Shown: in pieces, positions 1-8,718 of the stretch
How the letters are laid out: every line of letters begins with the position of its first letter
Position numbering within the stretch: the first letter of the stretch is position 1
Source of the DNA: Brevibacillus brevis NBRC 100599
Lineage (GTDB): Bacteria; Bacillota; Bacilli; Brevibacillales; Brevibacillaceae
DNA length: 64,000 bases
Assembly (NCBI RefSeq): GCF_000010165.1
Contig: NC_012491.1
Coordinates: 288,501 to 352,500 of the forward strand
Direction: 5' to 3'
The notes under the pieces: generated by a model
The model's input: the letters and a program-made list of their open reading frames with translations, nothing else
Databases searched by the model: none
Told to the model about the DNA's origin: nothing
Made by a program: the position numbers and the translations under genes

Positions 1-901
1 GCTGGGCGAGGCCTAGAGCGGCTGAGTAGTAAGCCAACGTGAAAGTAGAAAAGATTTGCATAATCCATAATACGAGCAGCAACGATTCAAACCGTTCAAA
101 GAGTAAACCGGTAATTTCAAAGCTTCGTATGAGATCAATGGTCGGCCATGTCCTTGTGACGACTCCATCGATTGAAAACGCCCCAATGACCATCACGACT
201 GTCATCAGGTAAAAGATCAACGAGGCGCTAATTCCCACCACAACGGCTTTCACACCTTTGTTTGGCTGTCTCATGTATACCACTATAATCATCATTATTT
301 CAAAACCGGTATAGGCGAGCGCAGTTGGTTTAATCCCATCGAACACCGGTTTCCACCCCAGCCCCAATACGGGACGAAGATGATCGATTTCAAAAATTTT
401 TATGCTCATCAAGGAAACCACCAAAAAAAAGAGGACAGTAATTGGCAAGATAATCTCAAGCATACGGGCGAGACAATTGATGCCACCTATGACAAGATAA
501 AGAGCAACCCACAAAAATACCATAACAATGGCCCACATTGGGGTTTTCTCCAGCAAGTAAAAGGTTGTTACTTCAGCCATAGATCGGACTTGAAGAGATG
601 AGGTCATACAAAAATAACAGATGATCAGAAGGCTGAGCATCCTTCCAACCCATTCCCCTGCAATTTCCTGGCTGTATTCAAAAAACGTTTTCTCAGGGAA
701 GCGCTGGCTTAATTTTACAATGATTATTCCAGCGAGCATCGCGAGTAAACCGCCAATGATGACACTTATCCAAACATCCGGTGTCTTTGCTTTTTCCACT
801 GAGATTCTAGGCAGGGTAAGGATTCCCGCTCCCAATATAAAGTTGATGATGATCACTGCTGTTTGCGAGGTGGTGATCCGATCATTTCGGGTGGGTAACA
901 T
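1..901 (-). CDS. GerB-family spore germination permease (C-terminus beyond window)
   Basis: This is the membrane (B) subunit of a GerA-type germinant receptor, an APC-superfamily-like permease in the spore inner membrane. I read the frame from ATG at 899-901. It begins MLPTRNDRITTSQTAVII, contains the family-typical LGAGILTLPR segment in the first helix, and has a late segment FERFESLLLVLWIMQIF. About 300 of the usual ~365 residues are inside the window, and the C-terminus lies off the left edge. The start lies 28 bp after the gerA stop and is preceded by AGGTGA, so the two genes are co-transcribed. A GerC-type lipoprotein gene would be expected next, outside the window. Which Ger operon this is (GerA, GerB, GerK or Ynd type) cannot be told. 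Confidence 0.9.
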   Translation of the reverse strand, partial: MLPTRNDRITTSQTAVIIINFILGAGILTLPRISVEKAKTPDVWISVIIGGLLAMLAGIIIVKLSQRFPEKTFFEYSQEIAGEWVGRMLSLLIICYFCMTSSLQVRSMAEVTTFYLLEKTPMWAIVMVFLWVALYLVIGGINCLARMLEIILPITVLFFLVVSLMSIKIFEIDHLRPVLGLGWKPVFDGIKPTALAYTGFEIMMIIVVYMRQPNKGVKAVVVGISASLIFYLMTVVMVIGAFSIDGVVTRTWPTIDLIRSFEITGLLFERFESLLLVLWIMQIFSTFTLAYYSAALGLAQ

Positions 902-929
902 TTTGGGCTTCACCTACTATACTGAGTGG

Positions 930-2423
930 CTATCCTTTGCGAGTCGGCTCTTTCGTATGCAGCATTTTTGGACGGCGTTTCATCATCATGAGTGGCATGC
1001 GCACCATAAAATCTTTCCAATCCCTTAACCGATAGGGGACAGCAGGAGTAACATAAGGTACACCAAAACTTTTTAGTTTTACCAAATGACTCGTAAGCAA
1101 GAGAAAAAACAAAATCACCCCGTACAATCCAAACATGGCTGCTGAGAACATGACCAAAAACCGAATGAGACGTAAGGAAATACCTAGGTTGTATGACGGA
1201 ATGGCAAAGGAGGAAATAGCAGTGACAGCCACGACGATTACCATAATTGGGCTGACAATACCTGCTTGTACTGCAGCTTGACCAATAATCAGTCCACCGA
1301 CAATCCCGATGGCAGGGCCGATTGGTTTCGGCAATCGAAGACCGGCTTCTCTCATAATCTCGATAGAAACTTCCATGATCAGTGCCTCCAACAGAGCGGG
1401 AAATGGAACTCCTTGTCGAGTGCTGATGATGGAAATAGCCAATTCGGTAGGAATTAACCCTTGGTGAAAAGAGATAAAGGAAATATAGAGGGCCGGTATA
1501 AGTAAGGAAGAAAAGGCAGTGAAAAAGCGCAACAAGCGAATGAATGTGCTTGGAATCCAGCGCTCATAATAGTCTTCAGGCGATTGCAGGAGCATGCTGA
1601 ACGTCACTGGAACGATTAAGGCAAAAGGAGTACCATCCAGCAAGATGGCCACTCGTCCTTCCATTAATGCACTGATGACGCGGTCAGGCCGTTCTGTGCT
1701 CTGCGCCTGCGGGAATGGGCTGAGATAATTATCTTCAATAAGTTGCTCCACATAGCCGGATTCCGGCACATGGTCAATTTTAATTTTCGTAATTCGATTT
1801 TTTACTTCTTCAACCAACGCGGGATTCGCAATCTCTTTCATATAGGCGATAATCAGCTCTTTTTTTGCACGCTCTCCCACCTGAAATTTTAGGAAGAGAA
1901 GATCTCCATTTTCACCGTGTCTCCGCAAGAGGGCGGTATTTTCGCTTAACGTTTCCGTGAAGCCTACTCTAGGGCCTCTAACCAAAGATTCTGAGACAGG
2001 TTCATCTATATTTCTTGTTTTTACTTTTACGGTATTAAGAAGGAGAGCATTTGCGGTCCCTTCAATCAACAGTGCCGTAAAGCCAGTCAATACTTTTGTC
2101 CTCAGATCGTATACATCCCGGCATTCCAGTATTTCATGGATGGAAAGCACATGATTGATGAAAAAATCTTTGGATACAGAAACGTCCCCCGAAGAATTCT
2201 CCTGTACCATCACTGCCACAGAATCTTTCATGAGCGTTTTCAGAATAGTATTATCGATGAGATCGCGATCGGATAACCCATCTACAAAAACAATGGAAGC
2301 ACGACTGGCAGTCTGTCCGAAAGAAAATTCGCGGATATGCACATCTGCGTTTTGGGCGATTTCCTGACGGATAAGATTTAAATTCGATAGGTAATCGTCT
2401 GTAAATGGAGCGATACTTTCCAT
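930..2423 (-). CDS. GerA-family spore germination receptor A subunit
   Basis: A 497-residue GerAA/GerKA-type protein, the A subunit of the germinant receptor in the spore inner membrane. The N-terminal half is soluble, with the family segments [19 protein letters not shown] and [19 protein letters not shown]. The C-terminal half (about residues 290-460) holds four or five membrane helices with the conserved [22 protein letters not shown] stretch split by helices. Length is normal. The start ATG is 5 bp after the stop of a 41-codon ORF that carries its own strong ribosome site. The gene precedes the gerB-like gene by 28 bp. Expression is presumably in the forespore. Upstream TGAATA motifs (2653-2658, 2694-2699 as complement) could be sigma-G -35 elements, but I could not match a convincing -10. 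Confidence 0.93.
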   Translation of the reverse strand: MESIAPFTDDYLSNLNLIRQEIAQNADVHIREFSFGQTASRASIVFVDGLSDRDLIDNTILKTLMKDSVAVMVQENSSGDVSVSKDFFINHVLSIHEILECRDVYDLRTKVLTGFTALLIEGTANALLLNTVKVKTRNIDEPVSESLVRGPRVGFTETLSENTALLRRHGENGDLLFLKFQVGERAKKELIIAYMKEIANPALVEEVKNRITKIKIDHVPESGYVEQLIEDNYLSPFPQAQSTERPDRVISALMEGRVAILLDGTPFALIVPVTFSMLLQSPEDYYERWIPSTFIRLLRFFTAFSSLLIPALYISFISFHQGLIPTELAISIISTRQGVPFPALLEALIMEVSIEIMREAGLRLPKPIGPAIGIVGGLIIGQAAVQAGIVSPIMVIVVAVTAISSFAIPSYNLGISLRLIRFLVMFSAAMFGLYGVILFFLLLTSHLVKLKSFGVPYVTPAVPYRLRDWKDFMVRMPLMMMKRRPKMLHTKEPTRKG

Positions 2424-2428
2424 CTATA

Positions 2429-2554
2429 TCACTCTTCCTCCGTTGTACGAATCCAATGAAATAATCTTGAAATCGCATAAGGAACAAGAAAAACGACTGC
2501 GGCTTGAATAAAAACTGGCCAGGCAGGAAGATTTGAAACAATTGTTTTCCACAT
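2429..2554 (-). CDS. Small single-pass membrane protein at head of ger operon (41 aa)
   Basis: A short ORF starting at ATG 2552-2554 directly behind a near-perfect AAGGAGG ribosome site (AAGGAGGAAAACC then ATG). It encodes 41 residues: a short N-terminus, one hydrophobic helix (AAVVFLVPYAISRLF) and a charged tail ending TEEE. The stop lies 5 bp before the gerA start, so translation is probably coupled. Small membrane proteins encoded in germination operons (D subunits) are known in Bacillus, usually with two helices. This one has a single clear helix and I cannot assign it to that family by sequence. The ribosome site, position and composition support a real gene. Confidence 0.65.
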   Translation of the reverse strand: MWKTIVSNLPAWPVFIQAAVVFLVPYAISRLFHWIRTTEEE

Positions 2555-2706
2555 GGTTTTCCTCCTTTGCAGCTTCATTACAGTCGTAAAAAGAACTTGT
2601 CCTATTTTGTTCTAGCATGACAATTCTTATTCCAATCAGCTGGGAAATGTGGTATTCAATGTTCAGGTTAGGCCATGCTAAAACCACGCAGGTTATTCAT
2701 TCCATA

Positions 2707-2749
2707 AAAAAGAAGGATAAAAATCATAACGATTTTCATCCTTCTTTTT
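2707..2749 (-). terminator. Intrinsic terminator between glpT and the ger operon
   Basis: Arms at 2707-2725 and 2731-2749 pair over 18 of 19 positions (AAAAAGAAGGAT... / ...ATCCTTCTTTTT) with a 5-base loop. Read on the minus strand it ends in a run of T and lies 7 bp after the glpT stop. It separates glpT transcription from the germination operon. Confidence 0.8.
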
Positions 2750-2755
2750 GCTATT

Positions 2756-4120
2756 TTAATGATTTTTAACGACTTCCTGCCCACGTACATTCCACGTAAA
2801 GGCAAAAACAAGAGCAGCCAATGCGCACGAAGCTGTCAGCAACATAAATCCTGCATCCCAGCCGGAGGCATCAACGATAACCCCCATCAATGCATTCGCT
2901 GTTACTGTACCTCCCAGGTAACCAAACAGACCAGTCAGTCCTGCAGCGGTTCCGGCAGCTTTTTTCGGAACAAAATCAAGGGCTTGCAAACCAATCAGCA
3001 TGACTGGACCGTAAATCAGGAAACCGATAGCGATCAGGCAAATCATATCGACTACGGAATTTCCAGGTGGGTTGAACCAGTAGACCAGAACAGCGATCAA
3101 TACGCCGAGCATAAAGACAAACCCTGCGGGTCCACGGCGGCCCTTGAACAATTTATCGGACAGCCAGCCGCACAGGAGCGTTCCCGGGATACCTGCCCAT
3201 TCGTACAGGAAGTAAGCAACGCTCGACTTGTTCATATCAAAGCCTTTTTCCTCACTCAAATAGGTCGGCGCCCAGTCCAGAACGCCGTAACGGACGAAGT
3301 AGACGAAGATGTTAGCAATCGCGATTGCCCAAACCCATTTGTTGTTCAACACATATTTGAAAAGGATTTCTTTTGTGGAGAATTCTGTTTCAAACGTTTT
3401 CTTCTCTTTGTTTGGATAGTCATTGCGATATTCTTCAATAGGCGGCAGGCCAGCTGACTGCGGAGTATCGCGAATTAAGAAATACGTAATGAATCCAAAG
3501 ACAATGGCAACCAGAGCAGGCAGGATAAATACGCCTTCATACCCGGAAGCGGCACTACCCGAAAACGTGGTGAACATGGCTGCACCTGCAACTGCGATAG
3601 GGGCCATCAAGCCTCCGCCAACGTTATGGGCTACATTCCAAATGGCTGTTTTGTTTCCTCTTTCACTTACACTAAACCAGTGTACGAGCACACGCCCGGA
3701 TGGAGGCCAGCCCATTCCCTGGAACCAACCGTTCAGGAACAACATCACAAACATGATCGTGACGGATGAGGTGAAGTAAGGAACAACACCCATCAATAAA
3801 CTAATAAGTGCAGAAAGAATCAAACCGGCAGGCAAGAACATTCGCGGGTTGCTTCGGTCTGAAAAAATAGCCATTACAAACTTGCTGATCCCGTAGGAAA
3901 TTGAAATGGCGGATAACGCAAAACCGAGCTCTGATTTTGTAAATCCTTCTTCAATCAAATAAGGCATGGCGAGCGAAAAGTTTTTGCGGATGAGATAGTA
4001 CGCCGCATAACCGATGAAGATTCCGAGAAACACTTGAAGCCTGAGCTTTTTATACTCAGAATCAATTTGTTCGTCAGGCAATCTGTCAATCGGCGGTGCA
4101 GGCTTAAACAGTTTGAGCAT
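2756..4120 (-). CDS. glpT: Glycerol-3-phosphate:phosphate antiporter GlpT (MFS, OPA family)
   Basis: An organophosphate:phosphate antiporter of about 454 residues with 12 membrane helices. It begins [15 protein letters not shown] and contains [20 protein letters not shown], the hallmark N-terminal segment of Bacillus GlpT. It imports glycerol-3-phosphate in exchange for phosphate. Two ATG codons are adjacent (4123 and 4120). The ribosome site GGGGGAGG is 3 nt from the first and 6 nt from the second, so I prefer 4120. No glpQ follows; a terminator comes directly after the stop. The leader contains a long terminator hairpin, as expected for GlpP-controlled antitermination in response to glycerol-3-phosphate. 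Confidence 0.92.
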   Translation of the reverse strand: MLKLFKPAPPIDRLPDEQIDSEYKKLRLQVFLGIFIGYAAYYLIRKNFSLAMPYLIEEGFTKSELGFALSAISISYGISKFVMAIFSDRSNPRMFLPAGLILSALISLLMGVVPYFTSSVTIMFVMLFLNGWFQGMGWPPSGRVLVHWFSVSERGNKTAIWNVAHNVGGGLMAPIAVAGAAMFTTFSGSAASGYEGVFILPALVAIVFGFITYFLIRDTPQSAGLPPIEEYRNDYPNKEKKTFETEFSTKEILFKYVLNNKWVWAIAIANIFVYFVRYGVLDWAPTYLSEEKGFDMNKSSVAYFLYEWAGIPGTLLCGWLSDKLFKGRRGPAGFVFMLGVLIAVLVYWFNPPGNSVVDMICLIAIGFLIYGPVMLIGLQALDFVPKKAAGTAAGLTGLFGYLGGTVTANALMGVIVDASGWDAGFMLLTASCALAALVFAFTWNVRGQEVVKNH

Positions 4121-4167
4121 CATATTCCTCCCCCTTGATGATTTCTAACAAAGACGGAGATGCACGT

Positions 4168-4221
4168 AAAAAAACCCATACTTTAATGGCGCTTTCAAAA
4201 ATGAAAGTGCCAAAAAGTATG
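4168..4221 (-). promoter_or_regulatory. Leader terminator of glpT, probable GlpP antitermination site
   Basis: On the minus strand a long stem (arms 4203-4221 and 4177-4196) beginning CATACTTTTTGGC is followed by GG and seven T (4168-4174), about 50 nt before the glpT start. That is an intrinsic terminator inside the leader. In B. subtilis the glpD, glpFK and glpTQ leaders carry such hairpins and are read through when GlpP binds the RNA in the presence of glycerol-3-phosphate. GlpP control here is inference from that family knowledge. A GGAGACTC segment precedes the stem and could be part of the alternative structure. Confidence 0.7.
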
Positions 4222-4425
4222 AGTCTCCGAATCTCCATCATAGTTAACTTGTCGTAAGTGTATTCTATTATTCTGTGAAAACGTTGTCAATGCCGATAGA
4301 GATTTTCTTGATGGATATGTTATTCAAAAAAATACATTTTTTCCAAATATAAGTATATCTTTATATTAGCTCATTTGTATGAGGCATCTTTTTTGCACAA
4401 GTAAAAATGAAGGAGGCTTTGTTTG

Positions 4426-5949
4426 ATGTATTTTTTGATGAGAAAAGCAGGAGTTTTGGTAGTACTATCGCTTCTCTTAATTTTTTCGCTATTCCCGCAT
4501 TCTTCTCACGCCATGACACCGTGGACTCCCAACACCGTATACAAGGTAGGAGACATGGTTACGTATCAAGAGCAAGATTACAAATGTACATTTGCTCATA
4601 CATCGCTTGTCGGGTGGGAACCGCCTAACGTACCGACACTGTGGCAGCCGCAAGGTCCCTCTGCTCCCGATACCATTCCACCTACGTCTCCCACAAATCT
4701 TAGTGAAGTAGGGAAAACGAGTAGTTCAGTTAGCTTGTCTTGGTCAGCTTCTACGGATGATAGAGCTGTTAAGGAGTATCTCGTCTACAACGGAGATACA
4801 CTCGCTGGTATATCGAGTACACCATCCTATACCGTGACAGGGCTTCTAGCGAATACGACATATTCATTCACGATCCAGGCAAAAGATGCCGCAGGTAATG
4901 TATCCCCACCCAGCGCCTCGATAACGGTAACCACTTTATCTACATCCCCGAATGAACCGGTGTCCAAACGAGTTTTGATTGGCTACTGGCATAATTTTGA
5001 CAATGGTTCAACAGTACTCAAGCTAAGAGATGTCTCAGATAAATACGATGTAATCAATGTTGCGTTCGCTGAACCAGTCGGTGGCGATCATGCGACAATG
5101 GGATTTGTGCCGTTCAATGCATCCGTTGAGGAATTTAAGTCGGATATCGCCTTGTTACAGTCAAAGGGGAAGAAGGTCCTCATCTCGATTGGCGGAGCGA
5201 ATGGTACAGTCGAGCTGACGACGGAAGCAGCCAAACAAAGTTTTATTACCTCGATGACCTCGATTATTCAAACGTACGGGTTTGATGGTATGGATATTGA
5301 TCTGGAAGGAAGCTCCTTGTCGCTAAATGCGGGGGACACTGATTTTAGAAATCCGACAACGCCCAAAATTATAAACTTGATCGCAGCGACTCAGACGATC
5401 ACGAATACATTTGGCCCATCTTTCATTTTGACAATGGCGCCAGAAACGGCTTATGTCCAAGGAGGTTACGCTGCCTATGGTGGGCCGTGGGGCGCTTATC
5501 TGCCTGTGATTCATGCCCTTCGCGACCGGATGAATTATATCCACGTTCAGCACTATAATTCTGGAGCGCTAGAAGCATTGGATGGCCGTACGTATCAACA
5601 AGGAACGGCTGATTTTCAAGTAGCGATGGCAGAAATGCTATTGAAAGGATTCCCTATCGGGCGGAATCCAAACAACATGTTTCCAGCCTTGAGGGAAAAC
5701 CAAGTCGCGATCGGGCTGCCTTCTGCTTCAAGTGCTGCCGGGGGAGGCTATACGTCTCCTGCCGATATCCAGAAAGCCCTTCACTATTTGGTAAAGGGTA
5801 CGTCTTTTGGGGGAACCTACAAACTCCAAAATCTAGCTGGTTATCCTCAGTTCCAAGGAGTTATGACCTGGTCTATCAACTGGGATGCTAGAAATAACTA
5901 TTCGTTTGCCAATCATGTTCGCACTTCGCTTGATTCGTTGAGCCAGTAA
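4426..5949 (+). CDS. Secreted GH18 chitinase with CBM5/12-like and Fn3 domains
   Basis: An extracellular chitinase that hydrolyses beta-1,4-GlcNAc polymers. Of 507 residues, 1-29 form a signal peptide ending SSHA. Residues 32-76 resemble a CBM5/12 chitin-binding module (WTPNTVYKVGDMVTY, aromatic-rich). Residues ~85-171 are a fibronectin type III domain. Residues ~182-507 are the GH18 barrel with the catalytic signature FDGMDIDLE (D287, D290, D292, general acid E294) and the SIGG strand motif. The ATG at 4426 lies 9 nt after AAGGAGG (4410-4416); a TTG at 4423 is an alternative. The gene is monocistronic between glpT and a convergent repeat-protein gene. Confidence 0.93.
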   Translation: MYFLMRKAGVLVVLSLLLIFSLFPHSSHAMTPWTPNTVYKVGDMVTYQEQDYKCTFAHTSLVGWEPPNVPTLWQPQGPSAPDTIPPTSPTNLSEVGKTSSSVSLSWSASTDDRAVKEYLVYNGDTLAGISSTPSYTVTGLLANTTYSFTIQAKDAAGNVSPPSASITVTTLSTSPNEPVSKRVLIGYWHNFDNGSTVLKLRDVSDKYDVINVAFAEPVGGDHATMGFVPFNASVEEFKSDIALLQSKGKKVLISIGGANGTVELTTEAAKQSFITSMTSIIQTYGFDGMDIDLEGSSLSLNAGDTDFRNPTTPKIINLIAATQTITNTFGPSFILTMAPETAYVQGGYAAYGGPWGAYLPVIHALRDRMNYIHVQHYNSGALEALDGRTYQQGTADFQVAMAEMLLKGFPIGRNPNNMFPALRENQVAIGLPSASSAAGGGYTSPADIQKALHYLVKGTSFGGTYKLQNLAGYPQFQGVMTWSINWDARNNYSFANHVRTSLDSLSQ

Positions 5950-5963
5950 TGACGGAATCTTTG

Positions 5964-5992
5964 AAAAAACCCACCCGCTCTCACGGGTGGGT
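5964..5992 (-). terminator. Bidirectional terminator between chitinase and repeat-protein genes
   Basis: Perfect 9-bp arms ACCCACCCG (5969-5977) and CGGGTGGGT (5984-5992) with a 6-base loop. A T6 tract follows in the minus-strand direction, so it most clearly serves the gene ending at 6028. It probably also stops chitinase transcripts. Confidence 0.8.
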
Positions 5993-6027
5993 GTCATTGC
6001 TATTAGGCAAGTTTAATCTGAGCACGA

Positions 6028-6723
6028 CTATCCTTTATAAGTAAGGATATAAAAGTCTGATGTAGCGGTTGTAATGACCCAACCTGGTGGTATTGGGGTA
6101 GTTTTTGCGGTCTGCACTGTCGTTCCATAGCTTGCCCCTCCTACGTACATCCATACAAAGAAATCGGAAGTGGCTTGGGTGATCACCCAATTTTCCGGAA
6201 TTCGAGTGATCTTTGCGGTCTGTACTCTCTGCCCAAAACTTGCCCCTCCTACATACATCAGTTGATAAAAATCCGATGTTGCCAGAGTGATCACCCAGTT
6301 TTCTGGAACTTGGGTTATTTTTGCGGTCTGAACTTTATATCCGAAACTAGCACCTCCCACATACTTCCATACAAAGAAATCGCTTGTTGCAACAGTGATC
6401 ACCCAGTCCTTTGGAATGGGGGTCGTTCTAACAGTTTGTACTGTTTGACCCAAACTTGCTCCACCTACATATTGGATGACGTAGTAGTCACTCATTACTG
6501 TTGTAATGACCCAATCTGGGGGAATCGGAGTCGATTTTGAAATCTGCTTTGTAGCTCCAAAACTAACACTAGTTATTCCTGATACTTTACGAGAGTCGGT
6601 AGATTTATTTCGAAGTAGCGTTTCCTGAGAAGGTGTTGTGAGTTCAGCAGCCTGGGTAGGAATGGATAGAGACATTGTTGCTACTAATAGACCCAAAGCA
6701 GAAACCATACTTTTTTTGAGCAT
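6028..6723 (-). CDS. Secreted protein of five 36-residue tandem repeats, unknown function
   Basis: I do not recognise the family. A start at ATG 6723, behind AAGGGAG, gives 231 residues; a frame open further upstream lacks a ribosome site. Residues 1-26 are a signal peptide (MLKKSMVSALG... ending TQAAE). From about residue 60 to the end come five copies of a ~36-residue unit with consensus PIPxxWVITxATSDF, four variable residues, YVGGASxGxxVQTAK. The last copy is cut after TYKG. Tryptophan, the TSDF motif and YVGGAS are nearly invariant, while the positions after TSDF vary (YVIQ, FVWK, YQLM, FVWM, YILT). This looks like a closed repeat fold or a surface-binding protein. It is divergent from an ArsR regulator. 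Confidence 0.85.
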   Translation of the reverse strand: MLKKSMVSALGLLVATMSLSIPTQAAELTTPSQETLLRNKSTDSRKVSGITSVSFGATKQISKSTPIPPDWVITTVMSDYYVIQYVGGASLGQTVQTVRTTPIPKDWVITVATSDFFVWKYVGGASFGYKVQTAKITQVPENWVITLATSDFYQLMYVGGASFGQRVQTAKITRIPENWVITQATSDFFVWMYVGGASYGTTVQTAKTTPIPPGWVITTATSDFYILTYKG

Positions 6724-6852
6724 GAACAAAACACTCCCTTGTGGAAAAAAATGTATGTATGAATTCGCTTTTGTCTCAATGAACTCCTTCAACCATAATG
6801 GCGGGATTTGGTGTCACAAGGTCGAACATCGCTTCTCTCATTCGAATCAGAG

Positions 6853-6870
6853 TTGTTGACATATCGACAA
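6853..6870 (+). promoter_or_regulatory. Putative ArsR operator overlapping the -35 element
   Basis: TTGTTGACATATCGACAA is an imperfect dyad (7 of 9 positions pair). It covers the TTGACA -35 hexamer of the adjacent regulator gene, as expected for an autorepressor. Binding is inferred. Confidence 0.5.
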
Positions 6871-6883
6871 TTCCCGATATAAT
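6856..6883 (+). promoter_or_regulatory. Consensus sigma-A promoter, likely giving a leaderless transcript
   Basis: TTGACA (6856-6861), 16-nt spacer, TATAAT (6878-6883). The expected start point at about 6890 coincides with the ATG at 6891 of the ArsR-like gene, and there is no ribosome-binding sequence between them. Confidence 0.75.
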
Positions 6884-6890
6884 AATGCGT

Positions 6891-7193
6891 ATGGATCCAA
6901 TTGAAATTTTTAAAGCGCTGTCCAACGAGTCTAGACTCCAAATTCTACATTGGTTAAAAGAGCCTGAAAAACATTTTATACCCCATGAAGGAGTGGATAT
7001 GAGAACGATCGGGGTATGCGTCAGTCAAATAACTGAGAAATTGAATATGACTCAGTCAACTGCGTCCCAATATTTGTCCATTCTCCAACGCGCTGGGCTA
7101 ATCAAGACGGAGCGTATTGGGAAATATACGTACTATACCAGGGACGAGGAAAAAATACGTGAAATAGGCGCTTTTTTTAGCAGTCAAATATGA
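6891..7193 (+). CDS. ArsR-family winged-helix transcriptional repressor
   Basis: A compact ArsR/SmtB-type regulator of about 100 residues. It begins MDPIEIFKALSNESRLQIL and has the recognition region MTQSTASQYLSILQRAGLIK followed by a wing (ERIGKYTYYTRDEEKI). It has no cysteine pair typical of metal sensors, so it may respond to something other than a metal. The start is chosen at ATG 6891 because a consensus promoter ends 7 nt earlier; ATG 6885 in the same frame is an alternative. It lies 95 bp before an MFS transporter gene in the same direction, like the ybzH-ybcL pair of B. subtilis, and probably represses it and itself. Confidence 0.85.
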   Translation: MDPIEIFKALSNESRLQILHWLKEPEKHFIPHEGVDMRTIGVCVSQITEKLNMTQSTASQYLSILQRAGLIKTERIGKYTYYTRDEEKIREIGAFFSSQI

Positions 7194-7288
7194 TCGAATA
7201 AGACTGGATGCTTCATGGAGTATTCAGTTTTATTCCGAGTTTTATATCGACACATCTTAATATGTCTAAATTTCGAGGGGTGCAATTC

Positions 7289-8494
7289 ATGTCGAATACG
7301 TGGAAGGTTTACCTTTTGTCATTGGTCAGTTTTTTAGTGGGTACTTCAGAGTATGTAATCTCCGGCATTCTGGATAAGATCTCGGATACGATGGGTATCT
7401 CCATTACAGCGGCAGGACAGCTGGTTACTATATTTTCATTTGTTTATGCCATTTTAACTCCTGTGATGATGGCCATAACGGCGAAAATGGATAGGCGGAG
7501 GCTTCTTGTTAGTGCACTAGGAATTTTCGTAGTTGCCAATATACTGTCGTTCGCTCTTCAGGGGTTTGAATTCTTTATTATGGCCCGTGTGATCATGGCT
7601 ATAGGTGCTGGAATGGTGGTTGTGACTGCATTAGATATCGCGGCAAAGATCTCTCCTGAAGGCAAGCAGGCAAGTTCGATCGCAACTGTCATTATGGGAT
7701 TTACAGCATCTTTAATTATCGGTGTTCCCCTTGGGCGAGTGGCGGCAGCCGCATTTGAATGGCAATCTGTATTCGGGTTTATTGCAATTGCAGGTCTTTT
7801 GGCGATGGTTGTCCTGTCCCGCACGATCCCACAAGTAAAAGGAGATGTACCCGTACCTCTTTCGAAGCAATTAGCACTGTTGAAAAACCCGAAAGTCGGG
7901 CTTGGTTTATCGGTTACGTTCTTTTGGCTGGGTGGGTATTCCATTGCCTATACTTATATATCTCCTTATCTTCTCGAAGCCGCTGATATAAGTGAAAATT
8001 TGTTGAGTAGCGCTTTATTGGCGTTCGGTTTAGCTAGTCTGATCGGTTCCAAATTCGGTGGTTACAGTACGGACAAATGGGGAGTATCTCCTACATTACT
8101 TGGTGGAATGCTTCTGCATGTTGCAGCTCTCATTTTGCTCTCCATTACCGTATCTATCTCACATGAACCGTTTACGGTGATCGCGATCTTGGTATTATGG
8201 TCCTTCGCCGCTTGGTCTTCGGGACCAACGCAACAGTTTAATTTAGTTCGGATTGCACCGAATAATTCAGGGGTAATGCTTGGTCTTAACCAATCTATGA
8301 TGCAGCTCGCGATGGCGGCAGGGGCTGGAATTGGAGGCATCGCTGTTGATCAAGTATCCTTATCGTCAATTACGTGGCTAGGTATGAGTGGCGTGGCGAT
8401 CGCTATCGTTGCTGCACTGATTTTACAAGTGATGTTAAAAGAAAGAGTTAGACATAAACCAGGTGCATACGAAACACGCTCCAGCAATCGCTGA
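7289..8494 (+). CDS. MFS transporter, DHA1-type efflux permease (YbcL-like)
   Basis: A 12-helix major facilitator of about 401 residues. The segments FVYAILTPVMMAITAKMDRR and IMARVIMAIGAGMVVVTALD are typical of the AraJ/NepI/YbcL drug-proton antiporter branch. The start is placed at ATG 7289, 6 nt after GAGGGGTG. Upstream in-frame starts (7208, 7262) lack a ribosome site. The substrate is unknown. The preceding ArsR gene is the probable regulator and a terminator follows. Confidence 0.85.
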   Translation: MSNTWKVYLLSLVSFLVGTSEYVISGILDKISDTMGISITAAGQLVTIFSFVYAILTPVMMAITAKMDRRRLLVSALGIFVVANILSFALQGFEFFIMARVIMAIGAGMVVVTALDIAAKISPEGKQASSIATVIMGFTASLIIGVPLGRVAAAAFEWQSVFGFIAIAGLLAMVVLSRTIPQVKGDVPVPLSKQLALLKNPKVGLGLSVTFFWLGGYSIAYTYISPYLLEAADISENLLSSALLAFGLASLIGSKFGGYSTDKWGVSPTLLGGMLLHVAALILLSITVSISHEPFTVIAILVLWSFAAWSSGPTQQFNLVRIAPNNSGVMLGLNQSMMQLAMAAGAGIGGIAVDQVSLSSITWLGMSGVAIAIVAALILQVMLKERVRHKPGAYETRSSNR

Positions 8495-8555
8495 TCGCCA
8501 GTCACAGGGACACAGGCTCGAAGGAACAATTCCGACGGTGACGCGATGTTAGCAG

Positions 8556-8586
8556 AAGGCCATCCTTTGAGGGTGGCCTTTTTGTC
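8556..8586 (+). terminator. Intrinsic terminator after the YbcL-like gene
   Basis: AAGGCCATCC and GGGTGGCCTT arms with a 5-base loop followed by TTTGTCGTTTT. Confidence 0.8.
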
Positions 8587-8664
8587 GTTTTAAACAACTG
8601 TTTAACAGCCAATTTGATAGCCATTCGCCCGGGTTTCCCGGTATTTTCCTCTGAAAACAAACTG

Positions 8665-8706
8665 AAAAAACCTCCAGAGCTATCAATGTGTAGCAGCAGG
8701 AGGTTT
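8665..8706 (-). terminator. Probable terminator of the coiled-coil protein gene
   Basis: AAACCTCC (8668-8675) pairs with GGAGGTTT (8699-8706). On the minus strand the 3' arm runs into T6. It starts 13 bp past the stop codon at 8719. Confidence 0.65.
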
Positions 8707-8718
8707 CTCGCTTACAAG

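Noticed and set aside
2424..2687. 87-codon ORF in another frame upstream of gerA
   Set aside because: It lacks a ribosome site and overlaps the better supported 41-codon membrane peptide.
2653..2699. Sigma-G promoter for the germination operon
   Set aside because: TGAATA -35 candidates exist, but I found no matching CATACTA-like -10 at the right distance.
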